Below are positions 8,290 to 19,620 of a stretch of DNA of 64,000 bases, one piece after another (position 1 is the stretch's first letter; each line of letters opens with the position of its first letter). The translations under genes were made by a program, and so were the position numbers. Source of the DNA: Pontibacter amylolyticus (lineage in GTDB: Bacteria > Bacteroidota > Bacteroidia > Cytophagales > Hymenobacteraceae); the NCBI RefSeq assembly GCF_014638845.1, contig NZ_BMFP01000005.1, forward strand, positions 461,916 through 525,915. Reading direction: 5' to 3'. The notes below the pieces were generated by a model, which did not search any database, was not told the origin of the DNA, and saw only the letters and a list, made by a program, of their open reading frames with translations.

Positions 8290-8320
8290 CAAATATAGCC
8301 TGCTCCGGAATACTCACAAA
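8290..8320 (-). promoter_or_regulatory. Consensus Bacteroidota promoter for accD
   Basis: On the minus strand TTTG (8320-8317), a 19-base spacer and TATATTTG (8297-8290). This matches the primary sigma factor consensus of Bacteroidota (TTTG-N19-TAnnTTTG) exactly. Transcription would start near 8283, about 75 bases before the accD ATG. Confidence 0.8.
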
Positions 8321-8377
8321 GGAGCTTTTCCAAAGCAGGCTGTAAAATTAGTTAATAATCAGCAGTTCTGCTATAGG

Positions 8378-9436
<1,059 letters not shown>

Positions 9437-9475
9437 TTTTTAAAGTTTTATAAAGGGATGTATTGAATTGCAGGA

Positions 9476-9483
9476 CAAATATA
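9476..9483 (-). promoter_or_regulatory. Putative -7 box of the fbaB promoter
   Basis: TATATTTG on the minus strand (9483-9476) fits TAnnTTTG, 40 bases before the fbaB ATG. The -33 box is weak (TCTG at 9506-9503). Confidence 0.55.
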
Positions 9484-9708
9484 TAACGCTTTTTGAATAC
9501 TTCAGAAATTATCACGCCTTCTGCCGCAGCACAGGTATACTGCCCCAACATACCGCATACATCGCTAAAATGTTGCCCTATTCCCGGCACTAAATAACAC
9601 CGTCTTCCCGTCCGCCTGTGCAGGGCCAGGCTATACCTGGTTCTCCCTTAAATCTAAATCAATCCTACACTCGTTATACAAAGCATTCAATATAAGCACG
9701 TTAGCGCT

Positions 9709-10380
9709 ATGTACATAAAACGTAAACTTCCTACAATCGCCTGGCTGCCGCTGCTGCTACTGTTGGCAGGTATAGCCGCCTGCTCTTCTTCCACTCGGAT
9801 TCTGGGCTCCTGGAAAAGCCCGGAGATAGAAGCCCAGCATTATCGGCGGGTGGTCGTAGCAGCCCTCACCGACAATGTGCTGGCCCGGCAGGAAGTAGAG
9901 AATGACCTGGCGGCTCAGTTGCAAATGCGCGGTATTCAGGCAACCCGCAGCATGGACCTGTTCCCACCCTCAGCCGCCGCTAAAACCCAGCCCGATGTCA
10001 ACCTGCTCATCGAGCGCATCAAAGAAAACGGCCATGACGCCATCCTCACCGCCGCCCTGGTAGACGAGCAAACCGAAACCCGCTACGTGCCAGGCAGCAT
10101 GGGGTACCGACCCATGACCCGGTTTATGTGGTACGGCAGTTTCAGGGGCTATTATACCTTCTGGTACCCTACGCTCTACGACCCCGGCTACTACACCGAA
10201 GACAAGGTATACTACCTCGAAACCAACCTTTACGATGTCAATACTGACCGGCTGGTTTGGTCAGCTCAGTCCAGGTCACACAGCCCCAGCAGCCTGCGCA
10301 AGGCAGCAAGCAAGTTTGCCGAACTCACGGTGCAAAAGATGACGGAAGACAACGTGCTACCCTCCGTTGTAAAACAATAA
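9709..10380 (+). CDS. Lipoprotein of unknown function (DUF4136-like)
   Basis: A 223-aa protein with a lipoprotein signal peptide ending at Cys25 (GIAACSSS). After the lipobox comes SWKSPE, then an alternating alpha/beta region (VVVAAL...EVENDLAAQL), a Tyr/Trp/Met-rich insertion (about 125-165), and a second strand-turn YLETNLYDVNTDRLVWSAQS. This last segment is typical of the DUF4136-type periplasmic lipoproteins, which resemble TolB-N/CsgG-like folds. No catalytic residues stand out. The gene converges on an M28 peptidase gene, with a shared terminator between them. Confidence 0.75.
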   Translation: MYIKRKLPTIAWLPLLLLLAGIAACSSSTRILGSWKSPEIEAQHYRRVVVAALTDNVLARQEVENDLAAQLQMRGIQATRSMDLFPPSAAAKTQPDVNLLIERIKENGHDAILTAALVDEQTETRYVPGSMGYRPMTRFMWYGSFRGYYTFWYPTLYDPGYYTEDKVYYLETNLYDVNTDRLVWSAQSRSHSPSSLRKAASKFAELTVQKMTEDNVLPSVVKQ

Positions 10381-10406
10381 AAAAGGCGCTCTGTGGAGCG
10401 CCTTTT
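10381..10406. terminator. Bidirectional terminator between convergent genes
   Basis: AAAAGGCGCT (10381-10390), loop CTGTGG, AGCGCCTTTT (10397-10406). A and T runs on both sides serve both the plus-strand lipoprotein gene and the minus-strand peptidase gene. Confidence 0.9.
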
Positions 10407-10427
10407 CTGTATTGGTCAGGTATAGCC

Positions 10428-11429
10428 TTACTCGTTATAGAGCACGTGCAGCACGGTCTGGCCCACTGCCTTCAGAGTATTTTTGCTGATGATGTCCATC
10501 GTGTCGGTATGGCGGTGATGGTAGTGCCCGAAGTAGTCATCCTGGTTCGCCATGTTGTATTCGATAATGTCGATCATGCGGATGCCGCCCACTGTGTTCA
10601 CGTAATAGTGATCGTCGGTAATGGCCGGGGCGTTCACGTACTTAAAGTAGTCGGAATAGCCAATGCGATTGCCGGCACGCCATACCTTGTCCACGATGTT
10701 GCGGGCATACTGCATGGAAGTGCCTTCGCGGGCAAACTTGGCGTTCTCGGCGCCTACCATGTCGAGCAGGATGCCGTAGTTCGCCTTGTAATTCGGGGTG
10801 TGCTTGTTCTTGCTCCAGTACTGCGAACCCAGGCACCAGTCGTCCTGCATGTAAGGATGATCGCTGTTGTCCGGGCGGCCGTAGTCCTCCCCGTCAAAGA
10901 AGATGATGTCGATGCCAATTCCTGGTTTTTGCTCCGCCGCCTGAATGGTGCGGGCAATCTCGAGCAGCACGCCTACGCCACTGCCGCCGTCGTTGGCACC
11001 CTCAATAGGTTTGTTCTGGTCCTTGTCGTCTTTGTCGGCGAAGGGGCGTGTGTCCCAGTGCGCGGCCAGCAGTACCCGCTTGGTCGCGTTCGGGTTGATG
11101 GTACCGATGATGTTCCGCAGGTTGAGCATGGTGCCGTCAAAAGCCTTCGCCTGGAAAGCCTGTACCTGCACTTCTGCCCCGTAGCCGCGCAGCGTCTCGA
11201 TCAGCCACTCGCCTGTTTTGTAATGCTCCGCCGTGTTGGGCACGCGCGGCCCGAAAGCCACCTGCCGGTCCACAAAGAAGTAAGCCGAGTCGGGGTTGAA
11301 CTCAGGTGCCTGCACCACAGCTTCTTCCACCTCTGTAGTCGCCACACGTTCGCTGCTGCTTCCGTTCTCAGAAGAGTCGCAGCTGTTGAGTCCCATCGCT
11401 CCAAACAGCAGCATGGCCAGTACCTTCAT
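10428..11429 (-). CDS. M28-family zinc peptidase / glutaminyl cyclase-like lipoprotein
   Basis: The ATG at 11429, one base after the cysS stop, gives 333 aa and a clean lipoprotein signal (MKVLAMLLF...LNSC, Cys17). Upstream in-frame ATGs at 11441 and 11453 would overlap cysS. The M28 zinc site is present: AAHWDTRPFAD (His, then Asp), GANDGGSG (bridging Asp) and FFDGEDYG (Glu), with a late His near TDDHYYVN. The WDTRPFAD and GEDYG forms are those of bacterial glutaminyl-peptide cyclases, so it may cyclise N-terminal Gln of exported proteins; aminopeptidase activity is the alternative. Translational coupling to cysS is likely. Confidence 0.85.
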   Translation of the reverse strand: MKVLAMLLFGAMGLNSCDSSENGSSSERVATTEVEEAVVQAPEFNPDSAYFFVDRQVAFGPRVPNTAEHYKTGEWLIETLRGYGAEVQVQAFQAKAFDGTMLNLRNIIGTINPNATKRVLLAAHWDTRPFADKDDKDQNKPIEGANDGGSGVGVLLEIARTIQAAEQKPGIGIDIIFFDGEDYGRPDNSDHPYMQDDWCLGSQYWSKNKHTPNYKANYGILLDMVGAENAKFAREGTSMQYARNIVDKVWRAGNRIGYSDYFKYVNAPAITDDHYYVNTVGGIRMIDIIEYNMANQDDYFGHYHHRHTDTMDIISKNTLKAVGQTVLHVLYNE

Positions 11430-11430
11430 A

Positions 11431-12924
11431 TTATTCTTCATAAGCCCAGTCAATTCCGGTTTTCAGGTCCTTGATCACAATGCCCTGCTTTTTCAGTTCG
11501 GCACGGATCACGTCTACCTTGTCATACGCCTTGTTCTCCTTCGCTTCTTTGTAAAAGCCAAGCACCAGTTCCAGCATCTCCTCCATGTCAGCAGTCGGTT
11601 CATCTTTCAGCCCCAGCACATCGGTTACCAGTTCGGTATAAGTCGTGCGAATGGTGTCGAAAGTGCCGCGCGTCAGCGCCCCGATCTGCAGCTGACCCAG
11701 GTATAGGCTGTTGATCTTTTTGAGCAGGTTGAAGAGCGAAGCGATCGCTCGGGCCGTGTTCAGGTCGTCGTTCAGGCCGCGGAAGCAGTCCTCAGTCAGT
11801 TTCAGCAGCTCTTCGTTCAGCTTTTCGTCCGGCGTGCCTACCCCTTCCTCCGGATAGCTCAACTTCTCGAGTACGCGCATACCGTTCATCAGCTTTCTAT
11901 ACCCTTTTTGGGCGGCCTGCAGCGCCTCGTTGCTGAAGTCTAGCGTACTGCGGTAGTGCGCCTGCAGGATGAAGAAGCGGATGGTCATCGGGCTGTAAGC
12001 CTGCTCCAGCATCTGGTGGTTGCCGCTGAAGAGCTCGCTCAGGTTGATGAAGTTGCCCAGCGATTTGCCCATCTTCTGCCCATTCACCGTGATCATGTTG
12101 TTGTGCACCCAGTAGCGGGCAGCGTCGGAGTGGCTGTGGCTCGCCTGGCTCTGCGCGATCTCGCACTCGTGGTGCGGGAACATCAAATCCAGTCCGCCTC
12201 CGTGGATGTCGAAGGTCTCTCCCAGGTACTTGCGGCTCATGGCTGAGCACTCGAGGTGCCAGCCCGGGAAGCCGTCGCTCCAGGGCGAAGGCCAGCGCAT
12301 GATGTGCTGCGGCGATGCTTTCTTCCAGAGGGCAAAGTCCAGCGGTGAGCGCTTCTCGCCCTGTCCTTCGGTGTCGCGGGTGTTGCTGAGCAGGTCCTCG
12401 ATGATGCGGCCGGAAAGCTTGCCGTAGTTGTGATCTTTGTTGTAAGCCGGCACGTCGAAGTAGACCGATCCGTTTACTTCGTAAGCAAAACCATTCGCTA
12501 AAATTTCCTGGATCAGCTGGATCTGCTCAATGATGTGCCCGGAAGCACGCGGCTCGATGCCAGGCGACTTTGTGTTGAGCGTGGCCATATCCTGCTGGTA
12601 CACATTGGTATAATGCTGCACCACTTCCATCGGTTCGAGGTGCTCCAGTTTGGCTCTTTTCTGAATCTTGTCTTCGCCCTCGTCGGCATCGTTTTCGAGG
12701 TGACCTACGTCGGTGATATTGCGCACGTAGCGCACTTTGTAGCCCAGGTATTTGAGGTAGCGGTACAGCACGTCGAAGGTAACGGCACTGCGGGCATGGC
12801 CCAGGTGCGGCTCGCCGTACACGGTCGGCCCGCAGACATACATCCCTACGAAGGGGGCGTGCAGGGGTTCGAACAGTTCTTTTTTGCGCGTGAGCGTGTT
12901 GTACAGGTTGAGTTTGTGTTGCAT
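11431..12924 (-). CDS. cysS: Cysteinyl-tRNA synthetase
   Basis: A 497-aa class I aminoacyl-tRNA synthetase that charges tRNA-Cys. Residue Cys31 in [10 protein letters not shown] and Cys226 in [10 protein letters not shown], with His residues near 251, are the zinc ligands that select cysteine. The ATP motifs are HLGH (40-43) and KMGKS (284-288). The C-terminal DALR-type helical domain follows. Length is usual. The gene leads a two-gene transcript with the M28 peptidase. Confidence 0.97.
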   Translation of the reverse strand: MQHKLNLYNTLTRKKELFEPLHAPFVGMYVCGPTVYGEPHLGHARSAVTFDVLYRYLKYLGYKVRYVRNITDVGHLENDADEGEDKIQKRAKLEHLEPMEVVQHYTNVYQQDMATLNTKSPGIEPRASGHIIEQIQLIQEILANGFAYEVNGSVYFDVPAYNKDHNYGKLSGRIIEDLLSNTRDTEGQGEKRSPLDFALWKKASPQHIMRWPSPWSDGFPGWHLECSAMSRKYLGETFDIHGGGLDLMFPHHECEIAQSQASHSHSDAARYWVHNNMITVNGQKMGKSLGNFINLSELFSGNHQMLEQAYSPMTIRFFILQAHYRSTLDFSNEALQAAQKGYRKLMNGMRVLEKLSYPEEGVGTPDEKLNEELLKLTEDCFRGLNDDLNTARAIASLFNLLKKINSLYLGQLQIGALTRGTFDTIRTTYTELVTDVLGLKDEPTADMEEMLELVLGFYKEAKENKAYDKVDVIRAELKKQGIVIKDLKTGIDWAYEE

Positions 12925-13041
12925 GGTATCGGTATAGGAAGTGCATGCGCACAGGGCATGCCTTCTGTTTATACTTGATCTTTCCGGTTAACCTCAGTGG
13001 CAAACCAAAGTTCAAAATTAAGAAATTATACCGTCAGTGCC

Positions 13042-14172
13042 CTACTCCTCCTTCGGTTTGATGACATAGGTGGCCGAGATCGGGAAGTGGTCGGAAAGCG
13101 GCATTTCGTAATGCGTTTTGAAATCGTATGCCTCCAGTCCTTCGCTGTAGAACTGATTATCAATACGCAGGAAGGGCAGCGGACCGTTGTAAGTGGCCCC
13201 CACCCCGTTCCCGGCTTTCTCAAACGAGTTGTTCAACTCGCTCACCAACTGACTGTAGGTATAGCTAAACGGGATGTCGTTAAAGTCGCCCGTCACGATA
13301 ACGGGATAAGGTGAAGTTTTCACATGGTCGAGCAACTGCTGTACCTGCATGGCCCGGGCCCGGAAACCCATGCGCAAACGGCGGGCCAGGTTGCGGCTCT
13401 CTTTCTTAAAGCTCGCCTCGTCGCCTATGGCAGAGTAGGTGTTCTCGATATCTGCCGCCCTGATGCTCATCGACTGCAGGTGCACGGCGTACACCCTGAC
13501 CGTGTCTCCTTTCACATTGATATCTACCCAGGCGGCCCGGTTGGCGCTGCGTTCCGGTGTGTTCGGGAAACGAATGGTATTCCCCCTGATGATCGGGTAC
13601 TTCGAGAAAATGGCTATACCTAAATCGGCTTTCACGCGATCGCCCTGGTAAGTAGAGGCAAACACATACCGGTCATACCTTTTCCCGATCCGGTTGAAGT
13701 TATTGAACTCGGTGGAGTTCACCCGACTGTAAAACTCCTGCAAACAGAACACATCAGCAGGGTGTGTGGCCACCCAATCCACCATCTCCTCCGACACACG
13801 CGGCACGCCTTCCACAATTCTTTCATACGCGTTGAAAATATGCACATTGAAACTGAGCACCTCGAGGGTTTTAGCGCCTGCCGGCAACTCTTCATCCCAT
13901 GAAATGGACACCAACCGGCCATAGTGGTTCCAGCCAAGGCCAATCACGGCAAGCGGCAGAAACACATACCAGGAGCGCTTCAGCAACCAGTAAAGGAAGA
14001 ACAGGAAATTGAGCACCAGGGCACCGGGAAGTGAGAAAGCCATGAAGCCGGCAGGCCAGAAGTCGTAAGGAGGTATGCGCATGCTCAGCACCCCCAGCAG
14101 TAGCCAAAGCACTACGAGGATGTTCAGAATCAGCCAGATTCTCCGGCGTATGTGTTTGAATGTACCTGCCAC
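13042..14172 (-). CDS. Membrane-anchored endonuclease/exonuclease/phosphatase-family protein
   Basis: A 376-aa protein with three N-terminal membrane segments (about residues 12-95) followed by an EEP-fold catalytic domain. Visible motifs are LSFNVHIFN (metal-binding Asn), FCLQEFYS (catalytic Glu), VYAVHLQS, VTGDFNDIP (Asp/Asn pair) and LSDHFPI (final Asp-His). All EEP active-site residues are therefore present. The domain probably faces the periplasm and cuts a phosphodiester; the substrate is unknown. Proteins of this plan are common in Bacteroidota. It is transcribed leftward toward cysS but with a gap of about 120 bases. Confidence 0.82.
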   Translation of the reverse strand: MAGTFKHIRRRIWLILNILVVLWLLLGVLSMRIPPYDFWPAGFMAFSLPGALVLNFLFFLYWLLKRSWYVFLPLAVIGLGWNHYGRLVSISWDEELPAGAKTLEVLSFNVHIFNAYERIVEGVPRVSEEMVDWVATHPADVFCLQEFYSRVNSTEFNNFNRIGKRYDRYVFASTYQGDRVKADLGIAIFSKYPIIRGNTIRFPNTPERSANRAAWVDINVKGDTVRVYAVHLQSMSIRAADIENTYSAIGDEASFKKESRNLARRLRMGFRARAMQVQQLLDHVKTSPYPVIVTGDFNDIPFSYTYSQLVSELNNSFEKAGNGVGATYNGPLPFLRIDNQFYSEGLEAYDFKTHYEMPLSDHFPISATYVIKPKEE

Positions 14173-14387
14173 GGTGGCAAACTTACAAATTATGCCTGTA
14201 GGAATATCAAGCCTCGCTTCAGAATATATTCAGATGTGGCGGTGGTGGTGTTTTAAAAAGCAGAACTTTTCCCGCGCCGGTTCATGTTACTGAACCAAAG
14301 CCCTTCCGGTAGCCCGCCATAGCTACCTAAATGCCGTCCGAAATCTCCAGAAACCAGATAATTTACAGCGCACTTCCACACTTATTG

Positions 14388-14418
14388 TTGTTTATATAAT
14401 GTTTTTATAGTAAATTTG
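14388..14418 (+). promoter_or_regulatory. Promoter of the rimP-nusA-infB operon
   Basis: TTG (14388-14390), 20 bases, then TAAATTTG (14411-14418), which fits TAnnTTTG. The predicted start near 14425 leaves a leader of about 55 bases that contains the hairpin at 14442-14458. Confidence 0.65.
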
Positions 14419-14441
14419 TGACATTATTTCCAAGGAGATGA

Positions 14442-14458
14442 GGGGACGCGAGGTCCCC
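14442..14458 (+). promoter_or_regulatory. Leader hairpin ahead of rimP (possible attenuator)
   Basis: GGGGAC (14442-14447), loop GCGAG, GTCCCC (14453-14458), followed by a T-rich stretch TTCTTTATTTTCTTT. It looks like a short intrinsic terminator placed between the promoter and the rimP ATG, so read-through could be controlled. Confidence 0.5.
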
Positions 14459-14481
14459 TTCTTTATTTTCTTTAAATTAAT

Positions 14482-14955
14482 ATGGCAATAACGGCACAAA
14501 GTATTCGCGCAATGGTGGAAGCCAGCCTACCGGAAAACGACCTGTTCATCGTAGATGTGGCAGTGTCCGAATCGGCTGTACGCCCCAAGATAACCGTGCT
14601 GGCTGACGGCGAGCAGGGCATCACAATTGACCAGTGCGCCAGCATCAGCCGCCGCGTTAATGCGAAGATCGCAGAGGAGTATGGCGAGGAGGTTTCTTAT
14701 GTGCTGGAGGTGAGCTCACCGGGGGTGGATTTTCCGCTCACGCAGCCGCAGCAGTACAAGCGAAACATCGGCCGCAACCTGAAACTGAAAATGCAGGACG
14801 GCACCGAGAAGACCGGCAAGCTGGAGGAAGTAACGGAAACAGGTATAAACCTGACGCAGGAAATTAAACAAAAAGGCAAAAAGGCAACGTATGAGCCTGT
14901 GCAAATACCTTTCGGGGATATTGTAAAAGCAAATGTTGTAATCTCATTTAAATGA
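14482..14955 (+). CDS. rimP: Ribosome maturation factor RimP
   Basis: A 157-aa protein of the RimP family, which helps 30S subunit assembly. The N-terminal alpha/beta domain contains DVAVSES and the DQCASISRRVNAKI helix; the stretch LEVSSPGVDFPLT is the family signature. The C-terminal SH3-like barrel starts near residue 90. It is the first gene of the conserved rimP-nusA-infB operon, with seven bases between its stop and the nusA start. Confidence 0.95.
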   Translation: MAITAQSIRAMVEASLPENDLFIVDVAVSESAVRPKITVLADGEQGITIDQCASISRRVNAKIAEEYGEEVSYVLEVSSPGVDFPLTQPQQYKRNIGRNLKLKMQDGTEKTGKLEEVTETGINLTQEIKQKGKKATYEPVQIPFGDIVKANVVISFK

Positions 14956-14962
14956 TAAGATA

Positions 14963-16216
14963 ATGAACAGTTCAGTCCTGATCGAGTCGTTCGCTGAATT
15001 TGCGAAATTCAAGAACATAGACCGCCCGACGATGATGCGCATCCTGGAGGATGTATTCCGTACCATGATCCGCAAGAAGTGGGGCACCGACGAGAACTTT
15101 GACATCATCCTGAACGTGGAGAAGGGTGACCTGGAGATCTGGCGTAACCGCGAAATCGTGGACGACAACTCGGAGGACATCTGGGATCATGATAAGATCG
15201 CCCTATCTGAGGCGCAGAAAATAGAGCCTGACTTTGAAGTGGGAGAGGAAGTGTCGGAAGAGATACAACTGGAGGACTTCGGTCGCCGCGCCGTATTGAC
15301 TGCCCGCCAGACCCTGATCCAGCGCATCAAGGACATGGAGAAAGAACTCCTGTTCCAGAAATACAAGGACCTTGTTGGCGAGATCATCTCAGGTGAGGTA
15401 TACCAGGTATGGAACCGTGAAGTACTGCTGCTCGACCAGGAAGAAAATGAACTGCTGATCCCGAAAGGGGAGCAGATCCCGAAAGACCGTTACCGCAAGG
15501 GCGACGTGGTGCGTGCTGTGGTACAGCGCGTTGAGATCGTGAACGGCAACCCGAAGATCATTCTCTCCCGTACATCGCCTGCCTTCTTGGAGCGCTTGTT
15601 CGAGAACGAGGTGCCGGAGATTTACGACGGACTGATCGCCATCAAAAAAATTGTGCGTGAGCCCGGCGAGCGTGCCAAAGTAGCCGTAGAATCGTTTGAC
15701 GACCGCATTGACCCGGTAGGTGCCTGCGTGGGCATGAAGGGTTCCCGTATTCACAGCATCGTGCGCGAGCTGGAGAACGAGAACATCGACGTGATCAACT
15801 ACACCGACAACCTGGAGCTTTACATTCAGCGTGCCCTTAGCCCGGCTAAGATCACGAGCATGAAGATTGACAACGAGAACGGCCGCGTGTCGGTGTTCCT
15901 GAAGCCGGACCAGGTATCGCTTGCGATCGGTAAGGGCGGTCAGAACATCAAGCTGGCCAGCAAACTGGTAGACATGGAGATCGACGTGTTCCGTGAGTCG
16001 GAAGTGTACGAAGAGGACATCAGCCTGGAGGAATTCACGGACGAGATCGAGGACTGGGTGATCGCGGAACTGCGTCGCATCGGCCTGGACACAGCCAAGA
16101 GCGTACTGGCCGTTTCGAAAGAAGACCTGCTTCGCAGAACAGAACTGGAAGAAGAGACGATCGACAGCGTGCTCTCCATCCTGCGCGAAGAGTTGGAAGA
16201 AGAAGACAATCAATAG
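14963..16216 (+). CDS. nusA: Transcription termination/antitermination factor NusA
   Basis: A 417-aa protein that binds RNA polymerase and nascent RNA to control pausing, termination and antitermination. Order: N-terminal polymerase-binding domain (1-125), S1 domain (about 135-200), KH1 (about 230-300, with VGACVGMKGSRI) and KH2 (about 305-375, with LAIGKGGQNIKLA). The tail is short and acidic and lacks the two repeats of E. coli NusA, as is usual in Bacteroidota. Confidence 0.97.
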   Translation: MNSSVLIESFAEFAKFKNIDRPTMMRILEDVFRTMIRKKWGTDENFDIILNVEKGDLEIWRNREIVDDNSEDIWDHDKIALSEAQKIEPDFEVGEEVSEEIQLEDFGRRAVLTARQTLIQRIKDMEKELLFQKYKDLVGEIISGEVYQVWNREVLLLDQEENELLIPKGEQIPKDRYRKGDVVRAVVQRVEIVNGNPKIILSRTSPAFLERLFENEVPEIYDGLIAIKKIVREPGERAKVAVESFDDRIDPVGACVGMKGSRIHSIVRELENENIDVINYTDNLELYIQRALSPAKITSMKIDNENGRVSVFLKPDQVSLAIGKGGQNIKLASKLVDMEIDVFRESEVYEEDISLEEFTDEIEDWVIAELRRIGLDTAKSVLAVSKEDLLRRTELEEETIDSVLSILREELEEEDNQ

Positions 16217-16333
16217 TTGTGAGTTGCGCTCCGTTACTGTAATTTTGAAAAATATTCAGAACGGGGCTCAGTTCTATACCTTGCAAGGCAACTATAGTAT
16301 ATTAACAGAATAATAAAGACAGCATATCAGAAC

Positions 16334-19300
16334 ATGGCAGAAGACAAAATCAGGAGGCTCAAACAGGTTGCAACTACTTTAAACATTGGTACAGCTACCA
16401 TTGTGGATTACCTCTCTGCTAAAGGCTTTGACGTGGAAAACAAACCCACCACCAAAATCACGGCAGAGCAGTTCGGTATGCTGGCTAAAGAGTTCGCCTC
16501 TTCCATGCAAGACAAGATTGAAGCGGAAGAACTGAACATCGGCAAGAAACCACAAAGCAACCAGATAGTGGAATCGGAGCCTCATCACGAGCCAAAGAAA
16601 ACAGCAGAGCCTGAGCAGGAGATCCTGATCAAGAACGCGCACCAGCCGAAAAGCGAAGCCACAGAGGCGAAGCCAAAAGCGGAGCCGGCACCGGCGCCTG
16701 TTGAAGCAAAGCTTCCGGGCATAAAGGTACTCGGCAAAATAGAGCTCGACTCCAAAGGTCGTCCTATACCTAAGCCAGCTGCCCCTAAAGCCGAAGAGCC
16801 AATGGCACCTGCAGTTGAGCAGCCAAAAGCCCCGGAAGCGAAAGCGCCGGAGCAGCCTGCCCCTGCCCCACAAGTAGAGAAGCCTGTGGAGAAACCGGCA
16901 GCGCCTGTGCAGGAAACACCTGCCGCTGAAGCGCCTAAAGCTGAAACCCCTAAGGTGGAAGCTCCAAAAGTTGAAACGCCACAGCAACCGGCAACGCCTC
17001 CTGCCCCTGCTGCGGAACAGAAACCAGCTGAAAAACCAGCTGAAACAGCAAAAGCTCCTGCGCAAGCAGCGGCACCACAGGCACCGGAAAAGCCGGCACC
17101 TGCTACTCCTGAAGAAAAAGGACCAGAACAAATAGAAACAATTACAGCAAAAGCCGACCAGCTGAAAGGCCTTACGGTGCTAGGCAAGATTGAATTGCCA
17201 GACAGCTCCCGTAGAAAAGGTACCAAGCCGGTAGCGTCTTCTGATGATAAGAAGGCCGGTAAGAAGAAAAAGCGCAAGCGCATTATTGTGGCCGGCCCGG
17301 AACAGGGTGGCGGTCAGAACCAGGGACAAAGTGTTTCCAATCCACAGGCTCGCCCTATCCAGCACACGGGTGGTGGCGGCGGAGGCTATCAGGGCAATCG
17401 TCCGGGACAGCGTCCTGGCGGCGGACCTGGAGGCCCGGGTGGCCGTGGACCACGCAATGCCCCTGGACCACGTGTAGAAAAAGCAGAAGTAACGGATAAG
17501 GAAATCCAGGAGCAGATCAAAGCGACGCTTGCGAAGCTAAGCGGCGGCAAAGGGGGCGGTGGCAACCGCGCCAAGTACCGTCGTGAGAAGCGCTCTGCTA
17601 TTGCGGACGCAACAGAAGAGCGTCGTTTGATGGAGCAGGCAGAGTCGAAGACCCTGCGTGTAACAGAGTTCGTGTCTGCCAATGACCTGGCAGCGCTGAT
17701 GAACGTGAGCGTGAATGATGTTATCAAGGTATGTATGCAGCTGGGTATGTTCGTATCCATTAACCAACGCCTTGACGCCGAAGCCATCACCATCATCGCA
17801 GACGAATTTGGCTATGCAGTTGACTTCATCACATCAGAGGATGAGCAGGCGCTTGAAGATACAATAGAAGACAACGAAGAGGATCTGTTGGATCGTGCCC
17901 CAATTGTGACCATCATGGGTCACGTTGACCACGGTAAAACTTCCCTCCTTGACTATATCCGAAATGCCAACGTAACAGCTGGCGAGGCCGGCGGTATCAC
18001 GCAGCACATCGGTGCCTACAAGGTGCAGACAGAGAGCGGACGTACCGTTACCTTCCTGGATACGCCGGGTCACGAAGCCTTTACGGCTATGCGTGCCCGT
18101 GGTGCCAAAATAACGGACGTTGTTATTATTGTGGTAGCAGCTGATGACTCGGTGATGCCGCAGACAAAAGAGGCCATCAACCACGCACAGGCAGCCGGTT
18201 CTCCTATCATCATTGCACTGAACAAAATAGACAAACCAGCCGCTAACCCGGATAAGGTTCGTGAAGAGCTCGCTCAGATGAACATCCTGGTAGAGGAATG
18301 GGGTGGTAAATACCAGTCGCAGGAAATCTCAGCGAAAACAGGACAGGGTATTCCTGACTTGTTGGAGAAAGTATTGCTGGAGGCCGAGCTCCTGGAGCTC
18401 AAGGCCAACCCGGACCGAAACGCTGTGGGTACGGTTATCGAAGCATCGCTTGACAAAGGCCGTGGCTACGTAGCAACGGTGCTGGTGCAGACCGGTACTC
18501 TCAGAGTAGGTGATGTGGTACTGGCAGGCTCCCACTACGGTAGGGTGAAAGCCATGACCGACCACCGTGGCCGCAAGATGAAAGAGGCAGGCCCATCCAC
18601 CCCGGTACAGTTGCTGGGTCTGGACGGTGCGCCACAGGCCGGCGACAAGTTCCAGGTAATGGAATCGGAGCGCGAGGCACGTGAAATCGCCACCAACCGG
18701 GCACAGGTACAGCGTGAGCAAAGCCTGCGCACCCGCAAGCACATCACCCTGGATGAAATTGGTCGCCGTCTGGCCATCGGTACGTTCAAGGAGCTTAACG
18801 TGATTGTGAAGGGTGACGTGGACGGTTCCGTAGAGGCACTAGCCGACTCCCTGTTGAAACTGTCCACTGCCGAGGTGCAGGTGAACATCATCAGCAAAGG
18901 TGTAGGCGCCATCTCTGAATCTGACGTATTGCTGGCTTCGGCTTCTGATGCGATCATCATCGGTTTCCAGGTACGTCCTTCCCAGAACGCCCGCAGACTG
19001 GCAGAGCAGGAACAGATCGACGTTCGTCTGTACTCTATCATCTACGATGCGATCAACGAGGTGAAAGACGCGATGGAAGGCATGCTTGCTCCTACCATGA
19101 AAGAGGAGATCACGGGCAACGCCGAAGTTCGCGACGTATTCCGCATCACCAAGGTTGGTACGATTGCAGGTTGTATGATCACCGACGGCTCTATTCAGCG
19201 TAACTCCAGAGTACGTCTGGTGCGTGACGGCATCGTGGTACACGACGGTGAGATTCTGGCCCTCAAGCGTTTCAAGGACGATGTGTCTGAAGTACGCCAG

Positions 19301-19399
19301 GGTTACGAGTGCGGTATCAGCCTGAAAGGATACAACGAGATCGAGATTGGTGACGTGATCGAAGCTTACGTAGAAAAAGAAGTGAAGCGTACGCTGTAA
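16334..19399 (+). CDS. infB: Translation initiation factor IF-2
   Basis: A 1021-aa GTPase that brings initiator tRNA to the 30S subunit and promotes subunit joining. The first about 60 residues form the small IF2_N domain. Residues about 60-290 are a low-complexity stretch of Pro, Ala, Lys and Glu, followed by a Lys cluster (about 315) and a Gly/Arg/Pro-rich segment (about 345-375). A second IF2_N-type domain (about 435-490) precedes the G domain. G1 is GHVDHGKT at about 528-535, G3 is DTPGHE and G4 is NKID. Domains II, III and the tRNA-binding C2 domain complete the protein. A terminator follows at 19425. Confidence 0.98.
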   Translation: MAEDKIRRLKQVATTLNIGTATIVDYLSAKGFDVENKPTTKITAEQFGMLAKEFASSMQDKIEAEELNIGKKPQSNQIVESEPHHEPKKTAEPEQEILIKNAHQPKSEATEAKPKAEPAPAPVEAKLPGIKVLGKIELDSKGRPIPKPAAPKAEEPMAPAVEQPKAPEAKAPEQPAPAPQVEKPVEKPAAPVQETPAAEAPKAETPKVEAPKVETPQQPATPPAPAAEQKPAEKPAETAKAPAQAAAPQAPEKPAPATPEEKGPEQIETITAKADQLKGLTVLGKIELPDSSRRKGTKPVASSDDKKAGKKKKRKRIIVAGPEQGGGQNQGQSVSNPQARPIQHTGGGGGGYQGNRPGQRPGGGPGGPGGRGPRNAPGPRVEKAEVTDKEIQEQIKATLAKLSGGKGGGGNRAKYRREKRSAIADATEERRLMEQAESKTLRVTEFVSANDLAALMNVSVNDVIKVCMQLGMFVSINQRLDAEAITIIADEFGYAVDFITSEDEQALEDTIEDNEEDLLDRAPIVTIMGHVDHGKTSLLDYIRNANVTAGEAGGITQHIGAYKVQTESGRTVTFLDTPGHEAFTAMRARGAKITDVVIIVVAADDSVMPQTKEAINHAQAAGSPIIIALNKIDKPAANPDKVREELAQMNILVEEWGGKYQSQEISAKTGQGIPDLLEKVLLEAELLELKANPDRNAVGTVIEASLDKGRGYVATVLVQTGTLRVGDVVLAGSHYGRVKAMTDHRGRKMKEAGPSTPVQLLGLDGAPQAGDKFQVMESEREAREIATNRAQVQREQSLRTRKHITLDEIGRRLAIGTFKELNVIVKGDVDGSVEALADSLLKLSTAEVQVNIISKGVGAISESDVLLASASDAIIIGFQVRPSQNARRLAEQEQIDVRLYSIIYDAINEVKDAMEGMLAPTMKEEITGNAEVRDVFRITKVGTIAGCMITDGSIQRNSRVRLVRDGIVVHDGEILALKRFKDDVSEVRQGYECGISLKGYNEIEIGDVIEAYVEKEVKRTL

Positions 19400-19424
19400 T
19401 AAAGCTGCAGCTTGAATCATAAAG

Positions 19425-19450
19425 AAGGCTCTTGCGAAAGCAGGAGCCTT
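19425..19450 (+). terminator. Terminator of the rimP-nusA-infB operon
   Basis: AAGGCTC (19425-19431) pairs with GAGCCTT (19444-19450), with an inner partial stem around a GAAA loop, followed by TTGTTTTT. Confidence 0.88.
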
Positions 19451-19469
19451 TTGTTTTTGGCCGCAGACA

Positions 19470-19545
19470 CTGGCTATACCTGAAAAAGAATACCTATACC
19501 TGAGCATTTGCTTTAACTGAGAAGGGCTATACCTGAATACAGCAG
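19470..19545. repeat. Cluster of TATACCT words
   Basis: Three copies of CTATACCTG, all in the same orientation, lie within about 60 bases of non-coding DNA after the infB terminator, with two more near 19866 and 19957. Confidence 0.7.
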
Positions 19546-19620
19546 CGCTATCACTACTTAATTAAGAGCATGTTTGAGGTGATGAAACCATCCTATCTAC
19601 TGATTCTGTCAAAGTAAGTA

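Larger units (their letters stand above)
14173..14481. other. Divergent control region between the EEP gene and rimP
   Basis: A gap of 309 bases. Its right part holds the rimP promoter and a leader hairpin, annotated separately. In the left part I see only GC-balanced unstructured sequence and no ORF of note. Confidence 0.6.
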
